Origin: Rhizobium sp. AAP43
GTDB lineage: Bacteria; Pseudomonadota; Alphaproteobacteria; Rhizobiales; Rhizobiaceae
DNA length: 64,000 nucleotides
Direction of reading: 5' to 3'
NCBI RefSeq assembly: GCF_001296045.1
Contig: NZ_LJHS01000026.1
Coordinates: forward strand, 62,001-126,000
This document shows positions 27,698 through 35,309 of the stretch, in pieces (the first letter of the stretch is position 1; every line of letters begins with the position of its first letter). Made by a program: the position numbers and the translations under genes. Under the pieces are notes generated by a model. The model was given only the letters and a program-made list of their open reading frames with translations. It did no database searches and was not told where the DNA came from.

Positions 27698-30054
27698 TCA
27701 AACCGACCCGCAACCTCCCGCATGACACCGGCTCCGGCAACCGCAAGAGCCGTCGGGCGGAAGGTGCGGCCAAGGCCAAGGCTGCCAATCCGACGTCGAT
27801 TATCCATGGTGAAGTGCCACCCCGCGAGGCGCTGCTGCAGTTCATCACCGACAATCCGGAGCGGGCGTCGAAGCGCGAGATTGCCAAGGCCTTCGGGCTG
27901 AAGGGAGAGACGCGCGTCGAGCTCAAGCAGATCCTTCGGGACCTGGAAGACGACGGCCTCCTTCAGAAGAGCCGAAAGTCATTGGCCCGGCCCGGCGCTT
28001 TGCCGCCTGTCACCGTGCTTGACATTACCACCCGTGACAAGGATGGCGAACTGATCGGCAGGCCGGCCGAATGGCCGGAAGAAGCGGGTGCTGCTCCTGC
28101 CGTTCTGATCCGCCAATCGAGCGCCGACCGCGCCAAGGGAAAGTCCGCTGTCGGCGGCCTCGGCGACCGTGTCCTAGCCAAGATCTTCACCAACAAGGAT
28201 CGCGCCCGTCCCGCCTATACTGCCCGCGTGATCAAGATCCTCGACCGTCATGTCGGCGCAGTGCTTGGCGTCGTGCGCCTGGCGGCCGACGGCGGAGCCC
28301 GGCTGATGCCGATCGAACGGCGCGGCGAGGAAATGCAGATCGATGCGGCCGACATTGGCGAAGCCAAGGATGGCGATCTGGTCGAAGTCGAAGTCGGGCG
28401 TGCCGCACGCATGGGCCTGACCCGGGCAAAGGTGCTTTCGGTTGTCGGATCGGTCGCCTCGGAAAAGGCGATCTCAATGATCGCCATCCATGCGCACAGC
28501 ATCCCCTACATCTTCCCGCAATCGGTGCTTGCCGAAGCCGATGACGCCAAGCCTGCCTCGATGTCGCATCGGGAAGACTGGCGCCATATCCCGTTGATCA
28601 CGATCGATCCGGCCGATGCAAAGGACCATGACGACGCAGTCTATGCGGAACGCGACCCTTCACCGGCCAATCCGGATGGCGTCATCGTCACCGTCGCCAT
28701 CGCCGATGTCTCTTACTATGTCCGGACGAAATCGGCGCTTGACCGCGAGGCGCTGAGGCGTGGCAATTCGGTCTATTTCCCGGATCGGGTCGTGCCCATG
28801 CTGCCAGAGCGGATCTCCAACGATCTCTGCTCGCTGCGCGAGGGCGTTGACCGCCCAGCACTTGCGGTACGCATGGTATTTTCCGCCGAAGGCCGCAAGG
28901 TGAGCCACACCTTCCATCGCATCATGATGAAGAGTGCCGCCAAGCTGTCTTATCAGCAGGCACAGGCCGCAATCGACGGCAAGCCCGACGACAAGACGGG
29001 CCCGCTGCTGGAACCGATCCTGAAGCCACTCTGGCACGCTTATGGCGTCATGAAGCGTGGGCGCGATCGCCGCCAGCCGCTGGAACTCGACATGCCGGAG
29101 CGCAAGATCATCCTCAGGGAGGATGGCACGGTCGACCGCGTCCATGTTCCGGAGCGTCTGGACGTCCACAAGCTGATCGAAGAGATGATGATCCAGGCCA
29201 ATGTCTCGGCAGCAGAAACATTGGAGACGAAACGCCAGCCGCTCGTCTACCGCATCCACGACGCGCCGTCGCTCTCCAAGCAAGAGGTGCTGCGCGAATT
29301 CCTTGCCACGATCGGCTTCTCGCTGGTCAAGGGCGGCAATCTGCGGTCCAACTCGTTCAACGGCATCCTCGCCAAGGCGCAGGACACGCCGCACCAGATC
29401 ATCGTCAACGAGATGGTGCTGCGCAGCCAGAGCCAGGCGATCTACAGCCCGGAGAATATCGGCCATTTCGGCCTGAACCTGATGAAATATGCACATTTCA
29501 CCTCGCCGATTCGCCGCTATGCCGACCTGATCGTGCATCGCGCGCTGGTTGGCTCACTCGGCTTGGGCGAAGGCGGCATCACGCGGGAGGAAGAGGCCAT
29601 CCTCGACGACATCGCCGCCGAGATCTCGACCTTCGAGCGCCGCGCCATGGCGGCCGAGCGTGACACGGTCAACCGTCTGGTTGCGCATCACCTGGCGGGC
29701 CGCATCGGCGAGGAATTCGAGGGCAAGATCGGTGGCGTCACGAAGTCGGGTCTTTTCATCAGCCTGCCGCAATTTGGCGCAGATGGCTTTATCCCGGTTT
29801 CCACACTGGGTCGCGACTACTATATCTACGACGAAGCTCACCAGGCCTTGACGGGCGAGAAGTCTGGATTGGGTTATCAACTCGGCGACACGGTGGAGGT
29901 ACGGCTGGTCGAGGCTGTGCCGCTGGCCGGTGCGCTGCGTTTCGAAATGTTGAGTGAAGGACGGAAAATGCCGGCCGGCACGCGGTCCTTCCACAAGGGG
30001 GCGCGTCGCGGTCACAAGCAGCCGGGCACACGCCCGCCCCGCTCCAGACGCTGA
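27694..30054 (+). CDS. rnr: ribonuclease R
   Basis: Processive 3'-5' exoribonuclease that degrades structured RNA and takes part in rRNA quality control. The 786-residue protein has a basic N-terminus, a winged-helix region (about 45-100), a cold-shock/OB region, the RNB catalytic domain with the acidic cluster ITIDPADAKDHDDAVYAE near 305-322 and the HFTSPIRRYADLIVHR motif around 605-620, and a C-terminal S1 domain ending in a basic tail. The start is TTG, overlapping the topA stop (TTGA), which suggests translational coupling. Confidence 0.96.
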   Translation: MIKPTRNLPHDTGSGNRKSRRAEGAAKAKAANPTSIIHGEVPPREALLQFITDNPERASKREIAKAFGLKGETRVELKQILRDLEDDGLLQKSRKSLARPGALPPVTVLDITTRDKDGELIGRPAEWPEEAGAAPAVLIRQSSADRAKGKSAVGGLGDRVLAKIFTNKDRARPAYTARVIKILDRHVGAVLGVVRLAADGGARLMPIERRGEEMQIDAADIGEAKDGDLVEVEVGRAARMGLTRAKVLSVVGSVASEKAISMIAIHAHSIPYIFPQSVLAEADDAKPASMSHREDWRHIPLITIDPADAKDHDDAVYAERDPSPANPDGVIVTVAIADVSYYVRTKSALDREALRRGNSVYFPDRVVPMLPERISNDLCSLREGVDRPALAVRMVFSAEGRKVSHTFHRIMMKSAAKLSYQQAQAAIDGKPDDKTGPLLEPILKPLWHAYGVMKRGRDRRQPLELDMPERKIILREDGTVDRVHVPERLDVHKLIEEMMIQANVSAAETLETKRQPLVYRIHDAPSLSKQEVLREFLATIGFSLVKGGNLRSNSFNGILAKAQDTPHQIIVNEMVLRSQSQAIYSPENIGHFGLNLMKYAHFTSPIRRYADLIVHRALVGSLGLGEGGITREEEAILDDIAAEISTFERRAMAAERDTVNRLVAHHLAGRIGEEFEGKIGGVTKSGLFISLPQFGADGFIPVSTLGRDYYIYDEAHQALTGEKSGLGYQLGDTVEVRLVEAVPLAGALRFEMLSEGRKMPAGTRSFHKGARRGHKQPGTRPPRSRR

Positions 30055-30077
30055 CAGAGATCGCCCCGGAGACTGTG

Positions 30078-30527
30078 ATGACGACGAACCAGACACATCT
30101 GCCGGCACAGTTCGGTGGTCAGGATCAGGCGGAACGTCCGCTTGGCCGCTCCATCAAGCGCGGTATGCTGAATACGTGTCCCGCCTGCGGCCAGGGAAAG
30201 CTCTTCCGCGCCTATCTCAAGGTCACCGACCGCTGCGAGGCCTGTGGTGAGGACTATCACCATCACCGCGCCGACGATCTGCCTGCCTATCTTGTCATTT
30301 TGCTGCTCGGCCACATTCTGGTTGCGGGCTATATGATGACCGACATGGCTTTTCCATTGCCAGGCTGGGTGCATTTCGCCATTTGGGCGCCGATCGGTGT
30401 GGTTACCTCCCTCCTCTGCCTTCAACCGATCAAAGGCGGCGTCGTTGGTCTGCAATGGGCGTTGCGGATGCATGGCTTCGGCGGTCAGGACGACGAGGCC
30501 GACCATACGGGTGGGCATCAGGGCTGA
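30078..30527 (+). CDS. DUF983 family membrane protein
   Basis: A 149-residue protein of DUF983, unknown function. It has an N-terminal zinc ribbon-like pair, CPACGQGKLF and CEACGEDYHHH (four cysteines), followed by two membrane segments (about 72-92 and 100-120), the family motif DLPAYLVILLLGHILV, and LLQPIKGG-like PIKGGVVGLQWAL. ATG 30078 is chosen over the GTG three bases upstream because of CGGAG spacing. It follows rnr closely and probably ends the long pyrB-to-rnr operon. Confidence 0.9.
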   Translation: MTTNQTHLPAQFGGQDQAERPLGRSIKRGMLNTCPACGQGKLFRAYLKVTDRCEACGEDYHHHRADDLPAYLVILLLGHILVAGYMMTDMAFPLPGWVHFAIWAPIGVVTSLLCLQPIKGGVVGLQWALRMHGFGGQDDEADHTGGHQG

Positions 30528-30573
30528 ATCAGTCGTCACGTCCCTGTTTAATGTTTGCTGATATGGATGATCG

Positions 30574-30634
30574 CTGCAAATCGCGATTCTTCAATACCTG
30601 CCCGCCAGTGGGTTGACAGGCCCGCGATTTGCAG
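30574..30634. repeat. 12-bp perfect inverted repeat upstream of the MFS gene
   Basis: CTGCAAATCGCG at 30574-30585 and its exact reverse complement CGCGATTTGCAG at 30623-30634, separated by 37 bases that contain a further possible CCTG/CAGG pairing. It lies in the 233-base gap between the DUF983 and MFS genes. It may form a long RNA stem or two operator half-sites; no T-run follows. Confidence 0.7.
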
Positions 30635-30760
30635 TGTGAACATGCCGTGCCTCGATGCACGATCAGGAGCTAATACGCGCAATGCCATACCAGATGCCGA
30701 AGCACTCTCCGCTTCAAGGCGGAGACTTTCCGCAGGTCGGATTTGATTGCAGAGGCGCTG

Positions 30761-31945
30761 ATGTCTGAGGTGAAGTGCGCGCCCAACGGCGATCGTGAAG
30801 ATATTCACTGGTATTCGCTGATTGCAGCCATAGCGGCGATATCAGCTGTCGGCATTGCCATCGGTCTTGGCTTGCCTCTGCTGAGCATCATCCTTGAGAA
30901 GCGGGGTATCTCCTCGACCCTGATCGGGCTGAATTCGGCAATGGCCGGGATCGCGGCGATGATCGCGGCGCCACTTACGACGAAGATTGCGCATCGACTC
31001 GGTGTCGCCAACACCATGCTCTGGGCCGTACTTCTCTCGGCCATCAGCGGCGTCGGCTTCTACTACGCCACGCAGTTCTGGATGTGGTTCCCGCTGCGCC
31101 TCGTCTTTCACGGCGCGACCACAACACTCTTCGTGCTCTCTGAGTTCTGGATCAATGCAGCTGCGCCCTCGCGGCGGCGCGGGCTTGTCATGGGCATTTA
31201 CGCGACAGTGCTGGCGGTCGGCTTCGCCTGCGGGCCTCTCCTGTTCTCGGCGCTTGGCAGCGAGGGCCTACTGCCATTTGCGGTTGGCGCAATTGCGATT
31301 CTTGCAGCCGCCATACCAATCTACATCGCCCGCAACGAAAGCCCCGCGCTCGACGAGAAGCCGGAGCAGCACTTCCTCCGCTACATCTTCCTCGTGCCGA
31401 CAGCGACCGTTGCTGTTTTCGTCTTCGGTGCAGTCGAGGCTGGCGGCCTGTCACTCTTCCCCATCTACGCCACTCGTACAGGCTTCAGCGAGAGCCAGGC
31501 AGCGCTTCTGCTGACCGTGATGGGCATTGGCAACATGGTGTTCCAGATCCCGCTGGGCCTCATCTCCGACCGCATGCGCGACCGCAGACTGCTCCTCTCC
31601 ATCCTGTCGGTCGTCGGCCTTACGGGTTCCTTGATGCTGCCATGGCTTTCTGAGAACTGGATCCTGATGGCGGTCGTCCTGCTTTTCTGGGGCGGCAGCG
31701 TCTCCGGGCTCTATACCGTGGGCCTCAGCCATCTCGGATCGCGACTCACGGGTGCCGACCTCGCCGCCGCCAATGCTGCCTTCATCTTCTGCTATGCAGT
31801 CGGCACGGTGGCTGGTCCACAGGCAATCGGTGCAGCCATCGATGTGACGGGCAATGACGGTTTCGCTTGGGCTATCGCGGGATTCTTTGCACTCTATGTC
31901 GTGCTTTCCCTGGGTCGCCTGCTTTTTAGCCCGAAACGGACTTGA
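30761..31945 (+). CDS. MFS transporter, YcaD/UMF-like
   Basis: A 394-residue major facilitator with about 12 membrane segments. Recognisable are the helix 2-3 region LTTKIAHRLGVANTM, the RLVFHGATTTLFVLSEFWIN segment, YATVLAVGFACGPLLF and, in the second half, IPLGLISDRMRDRRLLL, which resembles the inter-helix motif A of the family. The layout is similar to YcaD-type MFS proteins; substrate unknown. The ATG at 30761 has AGAGG upstream and is preferred to the TTG at 30743. The rpmG promoter overlaps its stop codon. Confidence 0.88.
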   Translation: MSEVKCAPNGDREDIHWYSLIAAIAAISAVGIAIGLGLPLLSIILEKRGISSTLIGLNSAMAGIAAMIAAPLTTKIAHRLGVANTMLWAVLLSAISGVGFYYATQFWMWFPLRLVFHGATTTLFVLSEFWINAAAPSRRRGLVMGIYATVLAVGFACGPLLFSALGSEGLLPFAVGAIAILAAAIPIYIARNESPALDEKPEQHFLRYIFLVPTATVAVFVFGAVEAGGLSLFPIYATRTGFSESQAALLLTVMGIGNMVFQIPLGLISDRMRDRRLLLSILSVVGLTGSLMLPWLSENWILMAVVLLFWGGSVSGLYTVGLSHLGSRLTGADLAAANAAFIFCYAVGTVAGPQAIGAAIDVTGNDGFAWAIAGFFALYVVLSLGRLLFSPKRT

Positions 31946-31969
31946 CTTTTCGGGCGCGATTTGTAGTTT
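31942..31969 (+). promoter_or_regulatory. predicted promoter of rpmG
   Basis: TTGACT (31942-31947), 16-base spacer, TAGTTT (31964-31969). The -35 element overlaps the stop codon of the MFS gene. The start of transcription would be near 31976, just before a 9-bp hairpin in the leader. Confidence 0.5.
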
Positions 31970-31981
31970 CGCGCCAGATTT

Positions 31982-32010
31982 GCCGTGGACATCGTTCGGT
32001 CGTCCACGGC
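31982..32010 (+). terminator. hairpin between the MFS gene and rpmG
   Basis: GCCGTGGAC / GTCCACGGC, a perfect 9-bp stem with an 11-base loop, followed by TTCGTTTATT. It can end the MFS transcript, but if the promoter at 31942 is used it also forms the 5' leader of the rpmG mRNA. Confidence 0.55.
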
Positions 32011-32035
32011 TTCGTTTATTAGAGGCAGGACGACC

Positions 32036-32203
32036 ATGGCCAAGGCTACAACCATCAAGATCAAGCTTCTGTCGACGGCCGACACGGGTTTCTTCTACGT
32101 AACGACGAAGAACAGCCGTACGATGACGGAAAAGATGACGAAGACCAAGTACGACCCGGTTGCTAAGAAGCACGTCGAGTTCAAGGAAACGAAGATCAAG
32201 TAA
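32036..32203 (+). CDS. rpmG: 50S ribosomal protein L33
   Basis: Small protein of the large ribosomal subunit. The 55-residue length and sequence fit: [34 protein letters not shown] and [18 protein letters not shown]. It is the cysteine-free (zinc-independent) form. The start at 32036 has AGGCAGGA upstream. It is followed by a strong intrinsic terminator and faces the convergent pleD/sRNA locus. Confidence 0.97.
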   Translation: MAKATTIKIKLLSTADTGFFYVTTKNSRTMTEKMTKTKYDPVAKKHVEFKETKIK

Positions 32204-32228
32204 GATCTCGTTGCCATCTTCACAAAAG

Positions 32229-32255
32229 AGCGCGTCCTTGGGGCGCGCTTTTTTT
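32229..32255 (+). terminator. intrinsic terminator of rpmG
   Basis: AGCGCGTCC / GGGCGCGCT (9-bp stem with one T-G pair), TTG loop, followed by seven T residues. It lies 26 bases after the rpmG stop. Confidence 0.9.
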
Positions 32256-32312
32256 ATGTCCGCTTTCCCGCGCGTCAGCATATCAGCGGCACACCCCTCC
32301 CCCTCGTCGGGG

Positions 32313-32420
32313 CACAAAAAAACCGGCTCCCGCAAGGGAGCCGGTTAAGAATAGGGGGTCGGTCGGCATGAGACACGGCACGAGGAACCGTTAATCGTCA
32401 CACGCCAACCGACCGACCCC
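32313..32420 (-). ncRNA. ecpR1: trans-acting sRNA candidate, EcpR1-like (SmelC291 family)
   Basis: Transcribed on the minus strand. The 5' end is proposed at a perfect 12-bp inverted repeat, GGGGTCGGTCGG (32355-32366) with CCGACCGACCCC (32409-32420), enclosing 42 bases that include a UUCCUCGU segment able to pair with ribosome-binding sites. It is followed by a 3' terminator hairpin, AACCGGCTCCC / GGGAGCCGGTT (32321-32346) and a T-run. From memory, S. meliloti EcpR1, a stress-induced sRNA of about 100 bases that represses dnaA and gcrA, is encoded between rpmG and pleD. Position, size and structure match; the exact 5' end and promoter are not resolved. Confidence 0.6.
32316..32346 (-). terminator. 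intrinsic terminator of the EcpR1-like sRNA
   Basis: Perfect 11-bp stem, AACCGGCTCCC / GGGAGCCGGTT, with a GCAA/TTGC tetraloop; read on the minus strand it is followed by a run of T. Since no protein gene on this strand ends here, it supports a dedicated transcript (or pleD read-through). Confidence 0.85.
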
Positions 32421-32984
32421 ACGACCCAGGAGATGCGGCGGACCTGAGCATCATGGGGTATTCCGCTGCCTCCACGCGAGGCATCTGTGATGCACAGAAG
32501 TTCTCTCACCCCGAGAGAAAAATCAACACTTTATTAACTGAAACACTGCGGCATGTACCAACATGGTTAAAATCAGCATGGCAGAGCTTAATTAGCTCTA
32601 CCTTACACCAAAACAATTCCAAGATCGGCGTGAACATTCATCAATTGCGGGAAAGTATTGCAAATAACCGACCGAACGCTTGCTCACAGCCCCTCAACAA
32701 AAGAAAAGCCACGAGTAGATAGACTATACTAATATAAAGGTAAGTCCCTTGCTCGGAGGATCAACGTCGCCAAGACATGCCATCGGCCGGTGGCCGAATG
32801 TGTGCATATGTTGTCACAGGTGCGACAGTTGCAAACACAATCCGTCAAAAGGACTGCAAACAGTCACAATCGACACCAAGGGCGGCTTTTCGCCACCGGC
32901 GCTGGACAAATCTGTGAATAGCGTCATTTTCGCGAAATCGGGAGCTCCATGCAACTCCCCGTTTATGGCGCGTCGAATCACAGA
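32421..32984. other. AT-rich intergenic region between the sRNA and pleD
   Basis: About 560 bases with no supported protein gene. It is clearly richer in A+T than the flanks around 32520-32760. It contains hairpins TCTGTG/CACAGA (32484-32498) and TTCTCTC/GAGAGAA (32501-32519), a palindrome-like AGAGCT/AGCTCT (32583-32599), and a 9-bp inverted repeat AATCTGTGA/TCACAGATT spanning 32909-32986 at the pleD 3' end. Short open frames here lack coding features. It may hold the sRNA promoter or another transcript. Confidence 0.55.
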
Positions 32985-34358
32985 TTAGGCGGCAGCAGCA
33001 ACAACACGATTGCGTCCGAGATTCTTGGCTTCGTACAGAGCCAAATCCGCCTGCTTCAGCAGTTGCTCAGGCGTCACGATCCCCGGGCCAAGCGTTGCAA
33101 TCCCCATGGATGCCGTTAGCATCAACGGCATTTCGCCGGTGCGTAGCTGGAAGGGCCGCGCCTCGATCATGCTGCGCAGGCGCTCGGCAACGCTCTGGGC
33201 GACCTCGGCAGAGGTGTCGGGCATGACGACAACAAATTCTTCGCCGCCGTAGCGACAGGCGAGATCAGCGCCGCGCACGGTGCTGCGAATGCGCCCGGCA
33301 AATTCCTTGAGCACGTCGTCGCCCGCATCATGTCCATGCACATCATTGACCTGCTTGAAGCGGTCGATGTCTGTGATGCAGATCGTCAAGGGACGACCAC
33401 GGGCCATGGCGCGGGCAAACAGCGTCTTCAGATGGGTATCGAGGTAACGTCGATTATGGAGCCCCGTCAGGCCATCCGTCACGGCCAGCTCAATCGTCTG
33501 ACGGACATTGGTGCGCAGCCGGTCATTATAGCGCTTGCGGCGGATCTGCGTGAGGGTTCTGGCGACCAATTCATTCGGATCGATGGGACGGACGATATAG
33601 TCGTTCACGCCAAGGTCCAGCGACCGGATGATCATCTGCTCGTCGCCCTGCTCTGTGATCAACAGGACCGGCAACATCCGGGTGCGCTCCAGAGAGCGCA
33701 ATTGCGAACACAGACGCAGGGGATCGTAGTCTTCCAGATTACCGCTGACGATGACGAGGTCGAACGGACTTTCCGCAGCCTCAAAGACGGCCGCCTGCGG
33801 GTCAGACATGGCCGTGACTTCGGCAATCGGCTTCAGGGCCTTGATGATGCGCTCTTGCGATGCTGCCCGACTGTCCACCAGCAAGACCTGAGCCTGCTCT
33901 TCCAGACGCCCGTCCTGCAGACGGAGGGGATCGTCCAGTGCCTGCTGTAGGTCGGGCTGCGACCGCAGGCGCAACTCATCGCTCAACGTCTTGAGACGCA
34001 CGAGGCTCTTCACGCGCGATATCAGCTGCAAATCATTGACAGGTTTGGTCAGAAAGTCGTCAGCACCGGCTTTCAGGCCGCGTACACGATCCGACGGCTG
34101 ATCGAGGGCCGTGACCATGACGACGGGAATATGCGCAGTCCGCGGGTTCGACTTCAAACGTTCGCAGACTTCGAAGCCGTCCATTTCCGGCATCATGATA
34201 TCGAGAAGGACAACATCGACCTGGGTTCGATCGCAGATATCAAGCGCGTCTCGACCGTTGCTGGCCGTCAGGACGTCGAAATATTCCGCCATCAAGCGTG
34301 CTTCAAGCAGCTTGACGTTGGCTGGAATGTCATCGACGACGAGAATACGCGCTGTCAT
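32985..34358 (-). CDS. pleD: PleD-type response regulator / diguanylate cyclase
   Basis: Makes the second messenger c-di-GMP when phosphorylated; in Caulobacter PleD drives the swarmer-to-stalked transition. The 457-residue protein has a receiver domain (1-120) with phosphorylation site D53, a second degenerate receiver (about 150-270), and a GGDEF domain (about 290-457) with GGEEF at 371-375 and a product-inhibition I-site RxxD (RGAD) five residues before it. It lies ten bases after divK, so the pair is an operon; DivK and PleD share the kinase PleC/DivJ system in related bacteria. Confidence 0.96.
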   Translation of the reverse strand: MTARILVVDDIPANVKLLEARLMAEYFDVLTASNGRDALDICDRTQVDVVLLDIMMPEMDGFEVCERLKSNPRTAHIPVVMVTALDQPSDRVRGLKAGADDFLTKPVNDLQLISRVKSLVRLKTLSDELRLRSQPDLQQALDDPLRLQDGRLEEQAQVLLVDSRAASQERIIKALKPIAEVTAMSDPQAAVFEAAESPFDLVIVSGNLEDYDPLRLCSQLRSLERTRMLPVLLITEQGDEQMIIRSLDLGVNDYIVRPIDPNELVARTLTQIRRKRYNDRLRTNVRQTIELAVTDGLTGLHNRRYLDTHLKTLFARAMARGRPLTICITDIDRFKQVNDVHGHDAGDDVLKEFAGRIRSTVRGADLACRYGGEEFVVVMPDTSAEVAQSVAERLRSMIEARPFQLRTGEMPLMLTASMGIATLGPGIVTPEQLLKQADLALYEAKNLGRNRVVAAAA

Positions 34359-34368
34359 GGTTCAGTCC

Positions 34369-34740
34369 TCACGCATCGCCGAGATAGGTTTTGATCGTCT
34401 CGATGAACTTCGGAACGGAAATCGGTTTGGAGACATAGGCTTCGCAGCCGCCCTGCCGGATCCGTTCTTCGTCACCCTTCATGGCAAAGGCGGTGACCGC
34501 GATCACGGGAATGACATGGAGTTCCGGATCGTCCTTCAGCCACTTGGTCACTTCCAGTCCCGACACTTCGGGCAGCTGGATATCCATGAGAATCAAATCG
34601 GGACGATGGCGGCGCGCGAGATCCATGGCCTCCATGCCGTTGCGAGTCTGCACGGTTTCATAACCGGATGCCTCGATAAGATCGCGGAAGAGCTTCATGT
34701 TGAGCTCGTTGTCTTCGACAATCATTACCTTTTTCGGCAT
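34369..34740 (-). CDS. divK: single-domain response regulator DivK
   Basis: Cell-cycle regulator made of a receiver domain only (123 residues). DivK phosphorylated by DivJ acts on PleC, DivL and thereby CtrA in alphaproteobacteria. The phospho-acceptor is D53 in [13 protein letters not shown], with acidic residues D10/E9 at VEDNE and the conserved Lys in YVSKPIS near 105. It is the first gene of divK-pleD and is divergent from the DUF3572 gene. Confidence 0.97.
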   Translation of the reverse strand: MPKKVMIVEDNELNMKLFRDLIEASGYETVQTRNGMEAMDLARRHRPDLILMDIQLPEVSGLEVTKWLKDDPELHVIPVIAVTAFAMKGDEERIRQGGCEAYVSKPISVPKFIETIKTYLGDA

Positions 34741-34877
34741 TCACCCGATCCTTGATCTCGCGTTGCTGTGGCCGATGCGGCGACTGATGCTCACACGAGT
34801 TGCTTCTTCCGTCGCGTTGCATGCTAGTGCTATTTGGTTTCGAAATCGGAAACTTGCCAGTGCTGGTGGAAAACTTG

Positions 34878-35171
34878 ATGAAAAACAGACCAATACCACA
34901 GGATGCAGAAACGACTGCGATTGCCGTTCTAGGTTGGCTCGCAGGCGAACCGGAGATGCTGTCGCGCTTCCTTGCACTCTCGGGCGTACAGCCGGGCGAA
35001 ATGCGCCTGGCGGTGGGCGATCCTGGCTTCCTGGCGGGCATGCTGGAGTTCCTGATGCAGCATGAACCGACGCTGATGGCATTTTGCACGGCTACAGAAA
35101 CACCACCGGAGACCGTGGTGGCCGCCTATCACCACTATGTCAGCCCCGGCCTTGGCTCTGGAGAGTACTAG
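34878..35171 (+). CDS. DUF3572 family protein
   Basis: A 97-residue alphaproteobacterial protein of unknown function. It fits DUF3572: AETTAIAVLGWLAGEPEMLSRF-type N-terminus with a conserved WLA, then LSGVQPGEMR, DPGFLAGMLEFLMQHEPTLMAFC and a HYVSPGLGSGEY-like tail. It is probably soluble and helical. Its position next to divK-pleD is conserved in rhizobia as I recall. An earlier in-frame ATG exists upstream but the family starts at MKNRP here. Confidence 0.85.
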   Translation: MKNRPIPQDAETTAIAVLGWLAGEPEMLSRFLALSGVQPGEMRLAVGDPGFLAGMLEFLMQHEPTLMAFCTATETPPETVVAAYHHYVSPGLGSGEY

Positions 35172-35254
35172 GCTTTTGCGAGCCGGAAGAGACTTGATCG
35201 GAGGATGCCGCATGCCCTGGCTCAATGTGTTTGAAACCTGACAAAACAAGGGGC

Positions 35255-35283
35255 TTGCCAAGTCCGGGAGCACGACATACGGT
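35255..35283 (+). promoter_or_regulatory. predicted promoter of dinB
   Basis: TTGCCA (35255-35260), a 17-base spacer and TACGGT (35278-35283). The LexA box at 35290 overlaps the predicted transcription start. Confidence 0.5.
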
Positions 35284-35289
35284 GTGAAT

Positions 35290-35304
35290 GTTCAACTTTT
35301 GTTC
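35290..35304 (+). promoter_or_regulatory. LexA box (SOS operator) upstream of dinB
   Basis: GTTC-AACTTTT-GTTC, an exact alphaproteobacterial LexA direct repeat, only five bases before the proposed ATG at 35310. This would place dinB under SOS control, as expected for this polymerase. The short spacing suggests a very short leader, leaderless translation, or a later start codon. Confidence 0.85.
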
Positions 35305-35309
35305 CAACA

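Noticed and set aside
32453..32722. Plus-strand 89-codon frame in the rpmG-pleD gap
   Set aside because: Asn/Ser-rich translation of an AT-rich non-coding region, without a family match or ribosome-binding site; it lies antisense to the hairpin region.
32749..32988. Plus-strand 79-codon frame near the pleD end
   Set aside because: Overlaps the pleD 3' end and has no protein-like pattern.
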